In this document: piece by piece, positions 54,606-64,000 of the stretch | Layout of the letters: each line of letters opens with the position of its first letter | How positions within the stretch are numbered: position 1 is the first letter of the stretch | From: Galaxea fascicularis | Lineage: Eukaryota > Cnidaria > Anthozoa > Scleractinia > Euphylliidae | Reading direction: 5' to 3' | DNA length: 64,000 nucleotides | Assembly: GCA_948470475.1 (NCBI GenBank) | Contig: OX419346.1 | Span: forward strand, 981,151-1,045,150 | Made by a program: the position numbers and the translations under genes | Notes under the pieces: model-generated | The model's input: only the letters and a program-made list of their open reading frames with translations | The model's database searches: none | What the model was told of the DNA's origin: nothing

Positions 54606-55841
54606 GCTTTATATTTTCTGTGACATCACGGGAACGCTCGTCTTGAGCAGCATCGGATGAGTATGTTGGGAAAAATATGAAATGAATTCCACATCATTTG
54701 AGTGACTTCTTCGAACGTTTATTGGAAAAATAACCTCAATCATCGATTGAGTGTGGTTTACAAACGTTGAATAGATTACATCAGAATGTGACTACATTAA
54801 TAAAATAATCCCTTTTTAGTCCCCGGCGAAAGGTATACTTATTTTTACAGTCGATCTTTTGCCCTAGTGCTGCTCAAAATCGATTAGTTTTTGGGTCGCA
54901 AATGATAAAACTGAACGCGTATGTGATCCACCCTAGGGGAGTTAGTTATCTGAAACTGATGTACTACGGGAAAGTTAATCTGTAACGGTCTTACGTCATT
55001 CTGAGTTTTGAGTATAAAATTAAAACCACTGAGAAAAAATCATGTTCCTTTTCTATACCCTTAATGTATATATATTGATAAAACTTATGTGTACATACAT
55101 GGTTGATAATCTTAAGAGTTTAATTTATAGAAAATATCTACTGCTACAGAATGCATGGTATGCGAATAGATTCTACTTTCAGCGAAGTAAATGGCCGGCA
55201 GAAACAGTTTGAGCCATGACTTCGAAACTCTTGGTAAAAAGAATCCCCTATGAAGATAGGGTCAATTTGTTTTCGCCTGTAATAAACCAGGCAAAGACAG
55301 CTAGTAAGGATGTTACAATATCGATTCGACAATATTTGAGATCTTAGAAAGATATTCGACTCTTGCATAATGATAGCAATAAATTCGATGCAGCTTATTT
55401 TAGTAAAATAACGGTATTATGTTTATCGGTATCGATATCATGTTGAATTTCTCAATATCGGAGGCACTTATAGTCATTCCCAGGCACCCATCGTTACTAA
55501 CTCTCAAATTTTGTTTTTAAAAAATGTCTGTAAAAAAACAAACAAACAAACAAACAAAACCGGTTACATGAGATAAATATACTACAGATATGCTGAGTAC
55601 GAAAGGTCAAAACGATTAGCCATTGACTCAAATTATAACCAAGTTGCATATAGAGATGTTAAGGGCAGACAGTTTCGGCAACTGGATATCGATAAAATGT
55701 TTAAACGAACTACGTGACTTGAAATATGCTTAGTACCGCAGGAGGTCAAACACTGAGTTGTTAGCGTCATTCTTTGGTCGTGCTTTCAGACCAAGCCTGT
55801 CTCGGTCTATAATTGACTTACTGATTTTTGTCCGTCGCAGT
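54606..55841. other. Single-copy spacer between the duplication and the TauE-like ORF
   Basis: No gene or repeat recognised beyond a short (CAAA)n run at about 55535-55558. It is probably 3' flank of the TauE-like ORF. Confidence 0.4.
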
Positions 55842-56801
55842 CTACACTTGACTGATTGACTGCGTAGAAGCAAATCCAGCACTCATCCTCCCTAGATCGA
55901 TATCACCGGGTGGGTTGTTCAGCTTGTGATTCACGTCTCCATTAGCAATAGTTTCCGCTTCAATTTTCTTCTCATAAGCAGCGTTAATCTGCGTCTGTGG
56001 TAAGTTCTCCTTCTCCTCTTCAATCCCTTCCATTAATTTTTGCCCCGCGTACGCGATCAGTCCGAAAAACACGAATCCAAAAACTATGATTCCAACGGAC
56101 GCGCCTATCAGTGCTTTGGTTAGCGGTACGATGGCATAAGCGCTGATAAGGGCCACGGTGTCCAGTAAATAGATCAAACCTGCCAGGACCTGACGATGGA
56201 AGTGGCTTCCGACGACAGAGCCCAGGGGTGCCCCTAACACCACAATAGGGACACAAACTGCTAAGTAGTAATACGCCTCTGCTCTGACGGCTTGTTGTAT
56301 CACCTGACGCCAATAAAAACCCACTACGGTGTTTCCCGCCATAAGGACAACGGAGGTGGGTGTGGCTGTCTTTTCACTTACGCGGAAGAGGAGGGTCAGG
56401 ATACTGAAGCTGCAGACGTCCACGCCACTTCCGGCGATGGCAGAGAAGATTCCTCCAATGAAGCCAGTCAAGAGAAGAACGGCCATCTTCCAAAGCCTGA
56501 AGTCTGGAATGACTTGGTAAGTTGTACGCTTTTGGTAGCGGTTCAACAGGAACAGTGCGAATGCGAAAGCAAACCAAACACATACAAAGCCCATTTTCTT
56601 CTGAGGTGGAGTGAGGTTGGGATCAATGAGCTCCAGTCCGATCACCATACCAGGAGCCCATAAATAGGAGCCTCCATATGCACTGTATCCTTGAGTCAAC
56701 CTTTGCGCGTATCTTTCTATTTTTAGAACTCTCTTTTCTACAGAAGGCTCAATTTTACCGCGAACATCTGTTTCCGGTAAAGTCCGCACACAACCATCCA
56801 A
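55842..56801 (-). CDS. TauE/SafE-type sulfite/anion exporter, probably 5'-truncated
   Basis: 319 residues in one exon. About five hydrophobic helices can be drawn (FVCVWFAFAFALFLL, AVLLLTGFIGGIFSAIAG, YYLAVCVPIVVLGAPLG, LAGLIYLLDTVALISAYAIV, GIIVFGFVFFGLIAYAG). GGIFSAIAGSGVDV matches the second half-repeat glycine motif of TauE/SafE permeases, which move sulfite or organosulfonates across membranes. The C-terminal 70 residues are hydrophilic. The family normally has two similar halves of four helices; here the first is missing. The first roughly 50 residues instead read through a dispersed repeat (56652-56733). So this is either a final exon of a larger gene, a truncated copy, or a pseudogene with an open frame. 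Confidence 0.6.
   Translation of the reverse strand: MDGCVRTLPETDVRGKIEPSVEKRVLKIERYAQRLTQGYSAYGGSYLWAPGMVIGLELIDPNLTPPQKKMGFVCVWFAFAFALFLLNRYQKRTTYQVIPDFRLWKMAVLLLTGFIGGIFSAIAGSGVDVCSFSILTLLFRVSEKTATPTSVVLMAGNTVVGFYWRQVIQQAVRAEAYYYLAVCVPIVVLGAPLGSVVGSHFHRQVLAGLIYLLDTVALISAYAIVPLTKALIGASVGIIVFGFVFFGLIAYAGQKLMEGIEEEKENLPQTQINAAYEKKIEAETIANGDVNHKLNNPPGDIDLGRMSAGFASTQSISQV
56652..56733 (-). repeat. Dispersed repeat fused to the TauE-like ORF
   Basis: On the minus strand it carries AAAGATACGCGCAAAGGTTG and GGCTCCTATTTATGGGCTCC, both shared with 58447-58528 on the plus strand. A stretch between the two blocks differs. Confidence 0.8.
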
Positions 56802-58446
56802 AATAAAATGGCGGCGAAAGGCGGGGAGCGCGTTGTCGCGATCCTTCGCTTCTTTTTCCTTTCTGTTTAGTCCACAGGCTAATTTTTACAACCGAGAGAA
56901 CCTGGTTCGTATAGAATAAGGTTAATAGGTAACTTGTATGTAGTCGAGCCATGGAATGTAATAAAAATGCAGCGACGATTGTGCTTCTTCTGACTTCTGT
57001 GTTGTCTTTTCGTCTCGAATTTTTTTTATCGCGAAGGTTATGAAATCGATAGCCACGTCCTTTAGAATGAATCGTTGTTTCAAAGAGTCTGAAAATCGCA
57101 CAGCTTTAACTGGAAGGTCTTTGGATGTCCACGTTCGCGAAGAAAACAAGGTGAGCTTGAGTGAAAGCAGTGGTGAAATCAACAACCCTGTGATAGCGGC
57201 GGATGTGCTTCTGCGGACGGTGTAAAAGGTCTCTTGCCAAAGAAACTTCAGGACAAATTAAGTTCTACGAATTCTAAAGAGACTGACATTCTGGGAAAGT
57301 GGCATAGGGAACTTTCAGTAGCTGGATTTAGTGGTGAGATACTGAATCTCATCAGGAAGCATTCACTCTACACGAGATCGAGCCTCTCGCTCACTTCCCC
57401 GAACGTGTCCTTGTTCTTTACCCTTCAAATGTTTATTCTTATGCCGAACAAACCGGACTATTTCAGCCTGTTCGTTTGATTGTTCATGACGACGGAAAGT
57501 GGAGTTTGCAATGCCCCATCTACGAGCACATAATTTTAAAGTCGGGTTCGCTAGACACTCTAGAATCTTCATGCCTGGTACAAGTTGCCAAGTAAAATGG
57601 GGTTGGAGGGCCTATACGACTCCTGATCGCGTGTTTGCCGCTTCTATCTCGGCTCTAAAGACCGATTTAGCTTCTTGCTTGTTTTAAGTGGGGCAACACG
57701 GTGGTTTAGAGGATAGCATGATGGTGATAGTGATCGAAACACCCATGTGCTTAAATGTCGCATGTTATGTATTTTGATACCAAAGGTCATTTCTGGGTTT
57801 AAATTCTGCATTTATCGCCTGTTTGTTTCGACGCTTATTGTTTCTGTTTAGCGACTGTGGTCCTTTATATGCCATCTTAAGCATTTTGTCTAGCTTTGCT
57901 TTGGCTCGTTTCAGTGCGTTCAGTGACAGAACAGCCTCTCTCTTGTCACCAAGGATAGGAATTTTGAGCCGCGTAATATGATAATCTTTATCTTGCAGCC
58001 GGTTTGTACATTACCGGGCCCGGTTATTTGGTTTTGTAGCAAGACGTTGCGTTTCTTTTGCGACTATTCGTCTCTTTATCCTTTCTTTAGTGTTGTAGCT
58101 TCTTAGAGAGCTATGCAACACGTGAATTTGACCGCTAAAATCCGCTCTAATTACGGCTGTGTTTTTGTCATCGTTTCGCTCCGCTCCGTGACTGCGGTTA
58201 TAATATTTTCCCCCTTTTGTTTATGTCAGTGGTTTTGGCTGTGTTTGGGTACGCAGTTAAATGATAGGCAACAAAAACAGTTGTCGCAAAAATCCGAACT
58301 TTCACATAGTTCATCACTCGAAGAGTCTTCCTATCTGCCCTCCATTACTGTGACTTTTCGCCGAGATCACGTCATGTGAGGTAAACATGCCGCTTTATTC
58401 TGATTGGACATTCTAAACAGTGGGCGCGAATCTAGTCACCCGCAGT
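56802..58446. other. Region with no gene recognised
   Basis: Several short open frames occur (for example 57040-57225 + and 57499-57687 +). None shows a domain, signal peptide or matched splice set. Some could be remnants of a broken gene or retroelement. No inverted repeats noticed. Confidence 0.4.
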
Positions 58447-58528
58447 GTTCTAAAAATAAAAAGATACGCGCAAAGGTTGACTCAGAGGGCTTGTATGGGA
58501 GAGGGAGGCTCCTATTTATGGGCTCCTG
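58447..58528 (+). repeat. Dispersed repeat, plus-strand copy
   Basis: Partner of 56652-56733 in opposite orientation; ends with GGGCTCCTG, where the two copies part. Confidence 0.8.
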
Positions 58529-58739
58529 ACCATACCAATAAGACCTCCGATGGAACAGAAAATAATGGGATTAGTGCCAGTTTCCACCCATTCGCTGGGT
58601 TGCATTATGACACAGGCAACCCAAGCTCTACAAAAAACGAATCAGATTTGAAGGGAAAATGAACAACGATTTTCAATAAAAACTTCCCTGAGTGGTTCTT
58701 GGGCCGATTTGAAGAGGTCTGGTGGAGTTTCAGTTCCAA

Positions 58740-59195
58740 CTGTTTCTCTCCCCATTCTATTTAGAGCACCGGACTGCTATGTGGGAGGTCGTGGGTTCAA
58801 GCCCCGGCCGGACCAACACTCAGGGTATTTACATGAGGAAAATAACTGAGGAGAACGTGCTACCTTTGTAATGACATCTGCAAATGGTTACACTTTCTAG
58901 TCTTCTCGGGTAAGAACGATAAACCGGAGGTCCCGTCTCACAGCACTGGTGTGGGACGTTAAAGAACCCACACACTGAACGGAAAGAGTAGGGGACGTAG
59001 TCCCCGGTGTGATGGTCTATAACTTGTTTTGTTCTGGGGGCACCTGTTTTCAACCTTAATATTCATCCAAGATAAGATTGTAAACTGCGTGGCTGCAATT
59101 TGCGCCTAAAGCAGTTTCGTAAAGTCCCCCAAAAAGTGTGGTAAAGCGCTTTGAGCCCTTTGGATAAAAGCGCCATATAAATCCTCAAAAAAAAA
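58740..59195 (+). repeat. tRNA-headed SINE, duplication copy 2
   Basis: Same element as 49300-49770, with GGGTTCAAGCCCCGGCCGGAC and the tail GGATAAAAGCGCCATATAA, ending in an A run. Confidence 0.7.
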
Positions 59196-60873
59196 AAAAC
59201 ATCCCCAGAGCTTCCATCAAAACCTACAAAGAAATCCCCGGAACAAAACTTGATCCCCCCAAAAAATTATCCCGATCAGTGGGCACTATCCCCCCTGAGC
59301 ACTACCACGAATCTTCAATTTAATTATTGTTTTGAATACCAAACCAGATCTCTAGTTAAATCAAACCACACACACAAAAACAAAAAATACTTGCCAAATC
59401 CTTCGATCATTCCCATCACTTGAAATCTCGAGTTCCTCCCCACCATCACCCCTTTCCCCCAGCTTCTTCTATGCCAGTCTCAGGACCCGGCTTTAGCTTA
59501 TTCGTCTTATTTATAACCGGCAAACAGAACAACGTGCTGTACTGTGAAAATGGTTCACGGTGCACAACCTCGTAAGTGAGGCAGCCCAGGCGTACTATTT
59601 GAGACTAGGGGTTATCTACGAAAGTTGCAGATATTGGTGGTGTTTTCCATAGATTTAGTCAAAATAAAGTCACTTCTACAACGATGCAGCGACTAATAAA
59701 GACAAAAGAAATCAAACCGCGAAAAAGCTGTATGAAAAAGTGCCATGGGGTTATTGAGCCCCACTAGAACAAGTTTATTAATCTAAAGGATAAAAGGAAA
59801 GAACAGGACAGCATGTTAGGTGTTACGTTAAAAAGTGGAAGACACAAAACACAAAATGGTTCACTTTGAGATTCACTATCACCTGGGACACTGATGGAAT
59901 CGAAAACAATTTCAAAGTAGTAATGATTGATTGTGATTTTTTACATAAATCACTTTCCATGAGATCAACTATTTTTATGATTGGATAACCTAATAACTTG
60001 AATAATGCAACGAGTAAACAAAACAAAAACTGATGTTTGAGGTTCGTAGACCTATTTTTGTTTTAATCTAGAGGCTACAATGCTCAGTTTGCAGATGTCT
60101 TTCTAGAGAGTGGCCATTTTGAAAGAGAAAATGGGCCTGTATGTGTTTCGTTGGCACTAGACATTTTACCTTTGAGTTAAAATAGCTTATTTGTGGCAGA
60201 ATGCCAAAGGTGTCTTCGTTCCCATGCAGCGCGGTTTCTGTGTATTTTGACACCAACTGTTTCAACAACAATCTTAAGCCTTTACGACAGTTATTATCAT
60301 AACTGATATTGGGTTATACAGGATTCAAAGCTAGTTTCGACAGCTGCAGATTTTTTGTTTTATTTATTTCTCATTGGACTTGGCAAAGTTAACATCATAG
60401 GTATTTCTCCTTTCTCGTTTTTACCGAAATGACGGGAATATCACCGAACCATTTGCTTCATCACATCACCTTCACAAAAATGAGCGGTTTGTTCCTTTTA
60501 TCGGATAATTCTCACGGGTTTTTCCATGCAAATGGAAAGCGCTCCTAATTGCCTCAACAGCATTGTGTCCAAAAGCAGTAATAATTTGTTAAATCTTAAG
60601 AATTATATCCCTTACCCTGCACTGGGTGAATCTTTATCTCTCAGTCTATCTTGCGTTAGGCCTGTTTCTTATATCATTCCATTTATTATACTGTTGTCTA
60701 GCTAGTGACTCTTTGTTCCCGAAGAGCAACTCCTCAAAATTTTGGGTGGAGATATAAGGCGTATACCTCTTGGAAATTCTTCCTATCTTTATCAAAATTT
60801 GTCAAATCTTGTTTTTTATTATTGTTTTTGGCCGCTGGCTGTGCATGATTGTGTGCTTTGTTCACTTTTCAGA

Positions 60874-63565
60874 ATGGCATTTAAAGGAATTATAATCATC
60901 TTGTGCTTTTCAGTAGTTGTTACTCACCTGAGCAAACAAGTTCACGCCACGGTAAGGACACGTTAATGAGTTATGGTGTAAATTTCCGTTACGCAAGTCA
61001 CACCATTTTTTGTCAGCCAGCGCAACCGAGAGTTCTATCGAACTCCCGTGGGCTTTTTTTATATTTCCTTTTAACACTTGAGCAAATACGTAACGCAGGC
61101 ACAGGGTAAGACATTAGTCTGTCGAAACATTAAAAAGGCCACATAACAAGCTAAGGAATGATGCAATTGCTGTAGATTGTGGTGCTTGCATAAAAGTTCA
61201 GTTGTGCGAATGGTAACCAAAGTGAGCGTGAATAGATGAGAATCATATATTTGAACTGTGAATTATTTATCGAAACGCCAGGCTAGATTCCAAAGAGAAT
61301 GTCTTTATAGTGGTGAGTTTACTCTACCTAACCAGTTGGTAAAGCAAGCTATTCATTTTAACTGCTCTACTCGCCTTTTCCTTGTGTCAGTGTTTAGTAG
61401 AATTTGGCTGTGTTCTGTGGTATTAAAAAGGTACGATTTTCTTTCTATAGCCTCCAAGGCGTACAGTTTCATGGTATTCCTTTCTTCCTTTTTTATTTCT
61501 TTATACCCTATATATACCCTAGATATGTGAAACCGTTGCTGGAGAAGTTCAAGCTGGCGAACGCTTCATCATGCCTCATCCATACTGTGGGTCTTGCACA
61601 TGTGCGGGCCAGCAAATATTATCCTGTGTACCTCTATGTTCTCCTGAGTATTATCAATGCCCACTTGGAAAAAAACCATCGTTCAAAATACAACACTTTG
61701 AAGGTTCTGGAGGGTGCACTTGCAAACGTAAGAGTAGTAATTACTTAACAATCCGGCGGGGGCTGGGTTCACGAAATCTGACGTAAGATGTGTCTTGAGA
61801 TAAAACTTAACAGAAAAGTTACGATCTTCTTGAGATATTTCCTAAGCGCTATTCACAAATTAAGTCTAATGCCTATCACTGATAAGACAGGCGTAACTTA
61901 GGCGTCTCCTAACTTCACTGTTCTAGAGAAATTGTCGATTAGCACCCACAAGCCAATCGAATTTTCTTACTAACTCCCGCATATGAATAATTAAAACCCC
62001 AAATTTGAATAATCGCAGTCAGTTGATTAACTGTTATCAACAAACTGATATCCCAAGTTGTAGTGGCGAACGGTGACAAATTATGTACAAATCCATTATA
62101 ACTTTAACGTTTAATACACGAAAGGCCATAAGCGCGACTCACAGTGATGTCGCGATATTACAACAGTAGAATTCTCAGAAAACACGGACAATTTGAACTA
62201 AAACTGACCTAAAAAACTGAGGAAAACTTGACATAACTGAGGTTTTAACTCGGTGGCCTCGTGGACACCGTTCGAAGAGGCCACTTCCACGCATGCGCGA
62301 ACCTGGATCCCAGCAGTAACATAAGTTATTAGGAATCTGGCCCCAGGTCTCTCTCTTCCATCCGCAGCTTTAATCTGAGCACCCCTTAGATTTAAATTCT
62401 AATTTGTGACCTCTATACATTTCCTGTATAAGTACTAGAGAGAAATTGTTACTGGAACATATCAAGCAAACTCATCTTGTGTGATCCTGTCTTTAATTCT
62501 CGTGACCACTCTGTTATATTCTAGGTTGATATTACAAGGAGAAATTTGATGCTGATCATCCTTAGGGATTTAAGGGCTAACACTCTGGGGTTATCGATTG
62601 AAACATGTTTGAGATATGCATACTGTGTGAAAATGTTTCATAAGTGCAACTATTGAAAACAAGTTCGAATTTTCCAGATGAAAACGAAGGGCTCTTTAGG
62701 AGAAGCTTCGATTCACTGCTATAATAATCAATAATTTCTCCCAGTAACTAATAAGTTAAGCCATGATGTACATCGGCTTTAGCTTTAATATTCCGAGCTT
62801 TGGTGATCTGCAGTCCGAAAAACGTAGGTCCATCACATGGGGCCCACAAGAGTTGAGAAAAAAAAATTGAATTATTGGCATATGTTGATTCAGTCTTGTG
62901 GTTTTCATGCGCATGCAGGTGATATTTATGCGACAGCACCATAGTCGTGTTAGGATTCAGTTTTGTATGCGAGCTTCAATTTTATTAATTTATATTTTTG
63001 TCTCAACTCTTGTGAGCCCCCTGTGGGTCCATGTTTGAACAGTTTTCGATTTCGTGGTACTGAAAACGTAACAAAATGAAATCCGCGTTTAAGTGCTTAC
63101 TGGATGAAAAAAATTCTGCGTTTCTTTGGAACCACTTGTGTATTAATGCAAATCAGAGGTAAACATTTTGGTTTGCTAAACAGGTGAAAGCTTAAAGCAT
63201 TTGCCGATTCATCTGATGATGGGCTAGTGAACGTAAATCACAAGAAACGTAAGCAACATTACGGTTGGGAAAAAAAAATTATTGCTGCAGGTGGTCGTGG
63301 TCCCATGGTCGTTGCACCACTACCAGGAAAATGAGGCCCCGACCAAATCATGATTGGTTGAGCTCCTGCGCCTGATTGTCAAACAGATCGTTACCATACA
63401 AATCAAATGAAAACGAGATTTAATGAACACTCGCTCAAAAATTCTTTACAAACCTTTGGATGCAATCCCTGCTTCCACTGTAATTGAGCAAATTCGAAAG
63501 GAGAGAGTAATCTCATTTGGTCCTATTTTGTACTTGCAGGCTTCGACAAGTGTGTAGCGTCATGA
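60874..63565 (+). CDS. Secreted ten-cysteine VWC-like protein, paralogue 2
   Basis: Three exons: 60874-60951, 61523-61727 and 63540-63565 (stop TGA), 102 residues, exon lengths 78, 205 and 26 exactly as in paralogue 1. The signal peptide differs by one silent base and one replacement (last residue S to T). The mature exon reads AGERFIMPHPYCGSCTC, CVPLCSPEYYQC and GGCTC; exon 3 gives RFDKCVAS. All ten cysteines stay in register with paralogue 1, but about 30 of 68 exon-2 residues are replaced. An extra 284 bases in intron 2 do not touch the splice sites. Function unknown; defence peptide, venom-like or recognition roles would fit such a pattern, but none is shown. Confidence 0.82.
62390..62590. 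repeat. Dispersed MITE-like repeat within duplication copy 2
   Basis: Duplicate of 53330-53540, sharing TGTGTGATCCTGTC and TTACAAGGAGAAATTTGATG. Lies in intron 2 of the VWC-like gene. Confidence 0.8.
62968..63251. other. 284-bp insert found only in duplication copy 2
   Basis: Copy 1 reads straight through TTTTGTAAGCAACATT, while copy 2 has this block between TTTTGTA and AGCAACATT. A GTA at both joints may be a 3-bp duplication or chance. No ORF or inverted ends seen. Confidence 0.7.
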
Positions 63566-64000
63566 AGACTTTCTTCTCAAATTCCAGACAGTCAGAGATC
63601 TTATCTCAATAAGCATTTGTTAATCTTGCAAAAGGTCTAAGATACAAGGTAGCTACCTAAGAGGGGTGCTACTTGAAATGAAATAAATGCGAGAAATATA
63701 CCAAAAACGTGATGCATGTTTGAATCGTCTTTGTCCCGAAGCGCGGCAACTTGCATTGCCGCGAAATGCACCCGCGACAAAAAAGAAAAAAAAGGAGAGA
63801 AAAAGAAATGAGCTCCAAGCCAGAGGGAGCCCTATACCATATATATAGATTTGTACATTGTGACAGAAAAGGCAGCCAATAAGAAGGCAAAAAAGTCGCT
63901 TTATATTAGTCGCTATTCCACCGCACCTCCCCATGGCGCACAGCATTGATTACATAGGTGCGGTTCCCTGATACCCTTTACTAGGGCTAACGCCCAATGG

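Larger units (their letters stand above)
58564..63957. repeat. Segmental duplication, copy 2
   Basis: Direct repeat of 47058-54605, same order throughout. It lacks the foldback element and the 418-bp block, and has its own 284-bp insert at 62968-63251. The left border abuts unrelated sequence ending AACAGAAAATA. Confidence 0.93.

Noticed and set aside
57040..57687. Possible small genes between the TauE-like ORF and duplication copy 2
   Set aside because: Short frames without domains, consistent splice sites or repeats; not enough to call.

Overview
The window is eukaryotic and animal-like. Its genes are intron-rich with GT/AG splice sites, selenocysteine is encoded by UGA, and the DNA is AT-rich and crowded with MITEs, tRNA-derived SINEs and retroelements. 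The gene set and the repeat styles suggest an anthozoan cnidarian, most likely a stony coral. The species cannot be fixed by eye.

Four ordinary host genes fill the first 47 kb. A 5'-truncated PKA type II regulatory subunit (147-2340, +) is tail-to-tail with a complete 16-exon thioredoxin-glutathione reductase (3334-12544, -). That reductase ends in Gly-Cys-Sec-Gly, with a SECIS-like fold in its 3'UTR and a strong hairpin six bases after the UGA. Next come an 11-exon homologue of human C12orf56 (14643-38440, -) and a 12-exon FAM50/XAP5 homologue (39885-47022, -).

One 16.4-kb intron of the C12orf56-like gene (17553-33951) holds a nested transposon block. A large Helentron-type Helitron lies on the minus strand. 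Its ORF1 has a membrane segment, a 2A-like motif and an OTU-like cysteine-protease motif pair. Its ORF2 is Rep, PIF1-type helicase and endonuclease. A young Ty3/gypsy element (26280-30759, +), with two 129-bp LTRs that read identically and an ATATG target duplication, is inserted exactly where ORF1 and ORF2 meet.

The last 17 kb is a direct segmental duplication (47058-54605 and 58564-63957). Each copy holds a three-exon gene for a small secreted VWC-like protein with ten cysteines. Signal exons and introns are nearly the same in the two copies, but the mature-domain exon differs at about 20% of bases, almost all replacements, with every cysteine kept. This points to diversifying selection. 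Copy 1 carries a foldback-like element (47225-49293) with long inverted repeats and a decayed OTU ORF; copy 2 keeps the empty site. Between the copies lies a partial TauE/SafE-type transporter ORF.

All exon limits and alignments were made by eye from the sequence; no database or folding program was used.
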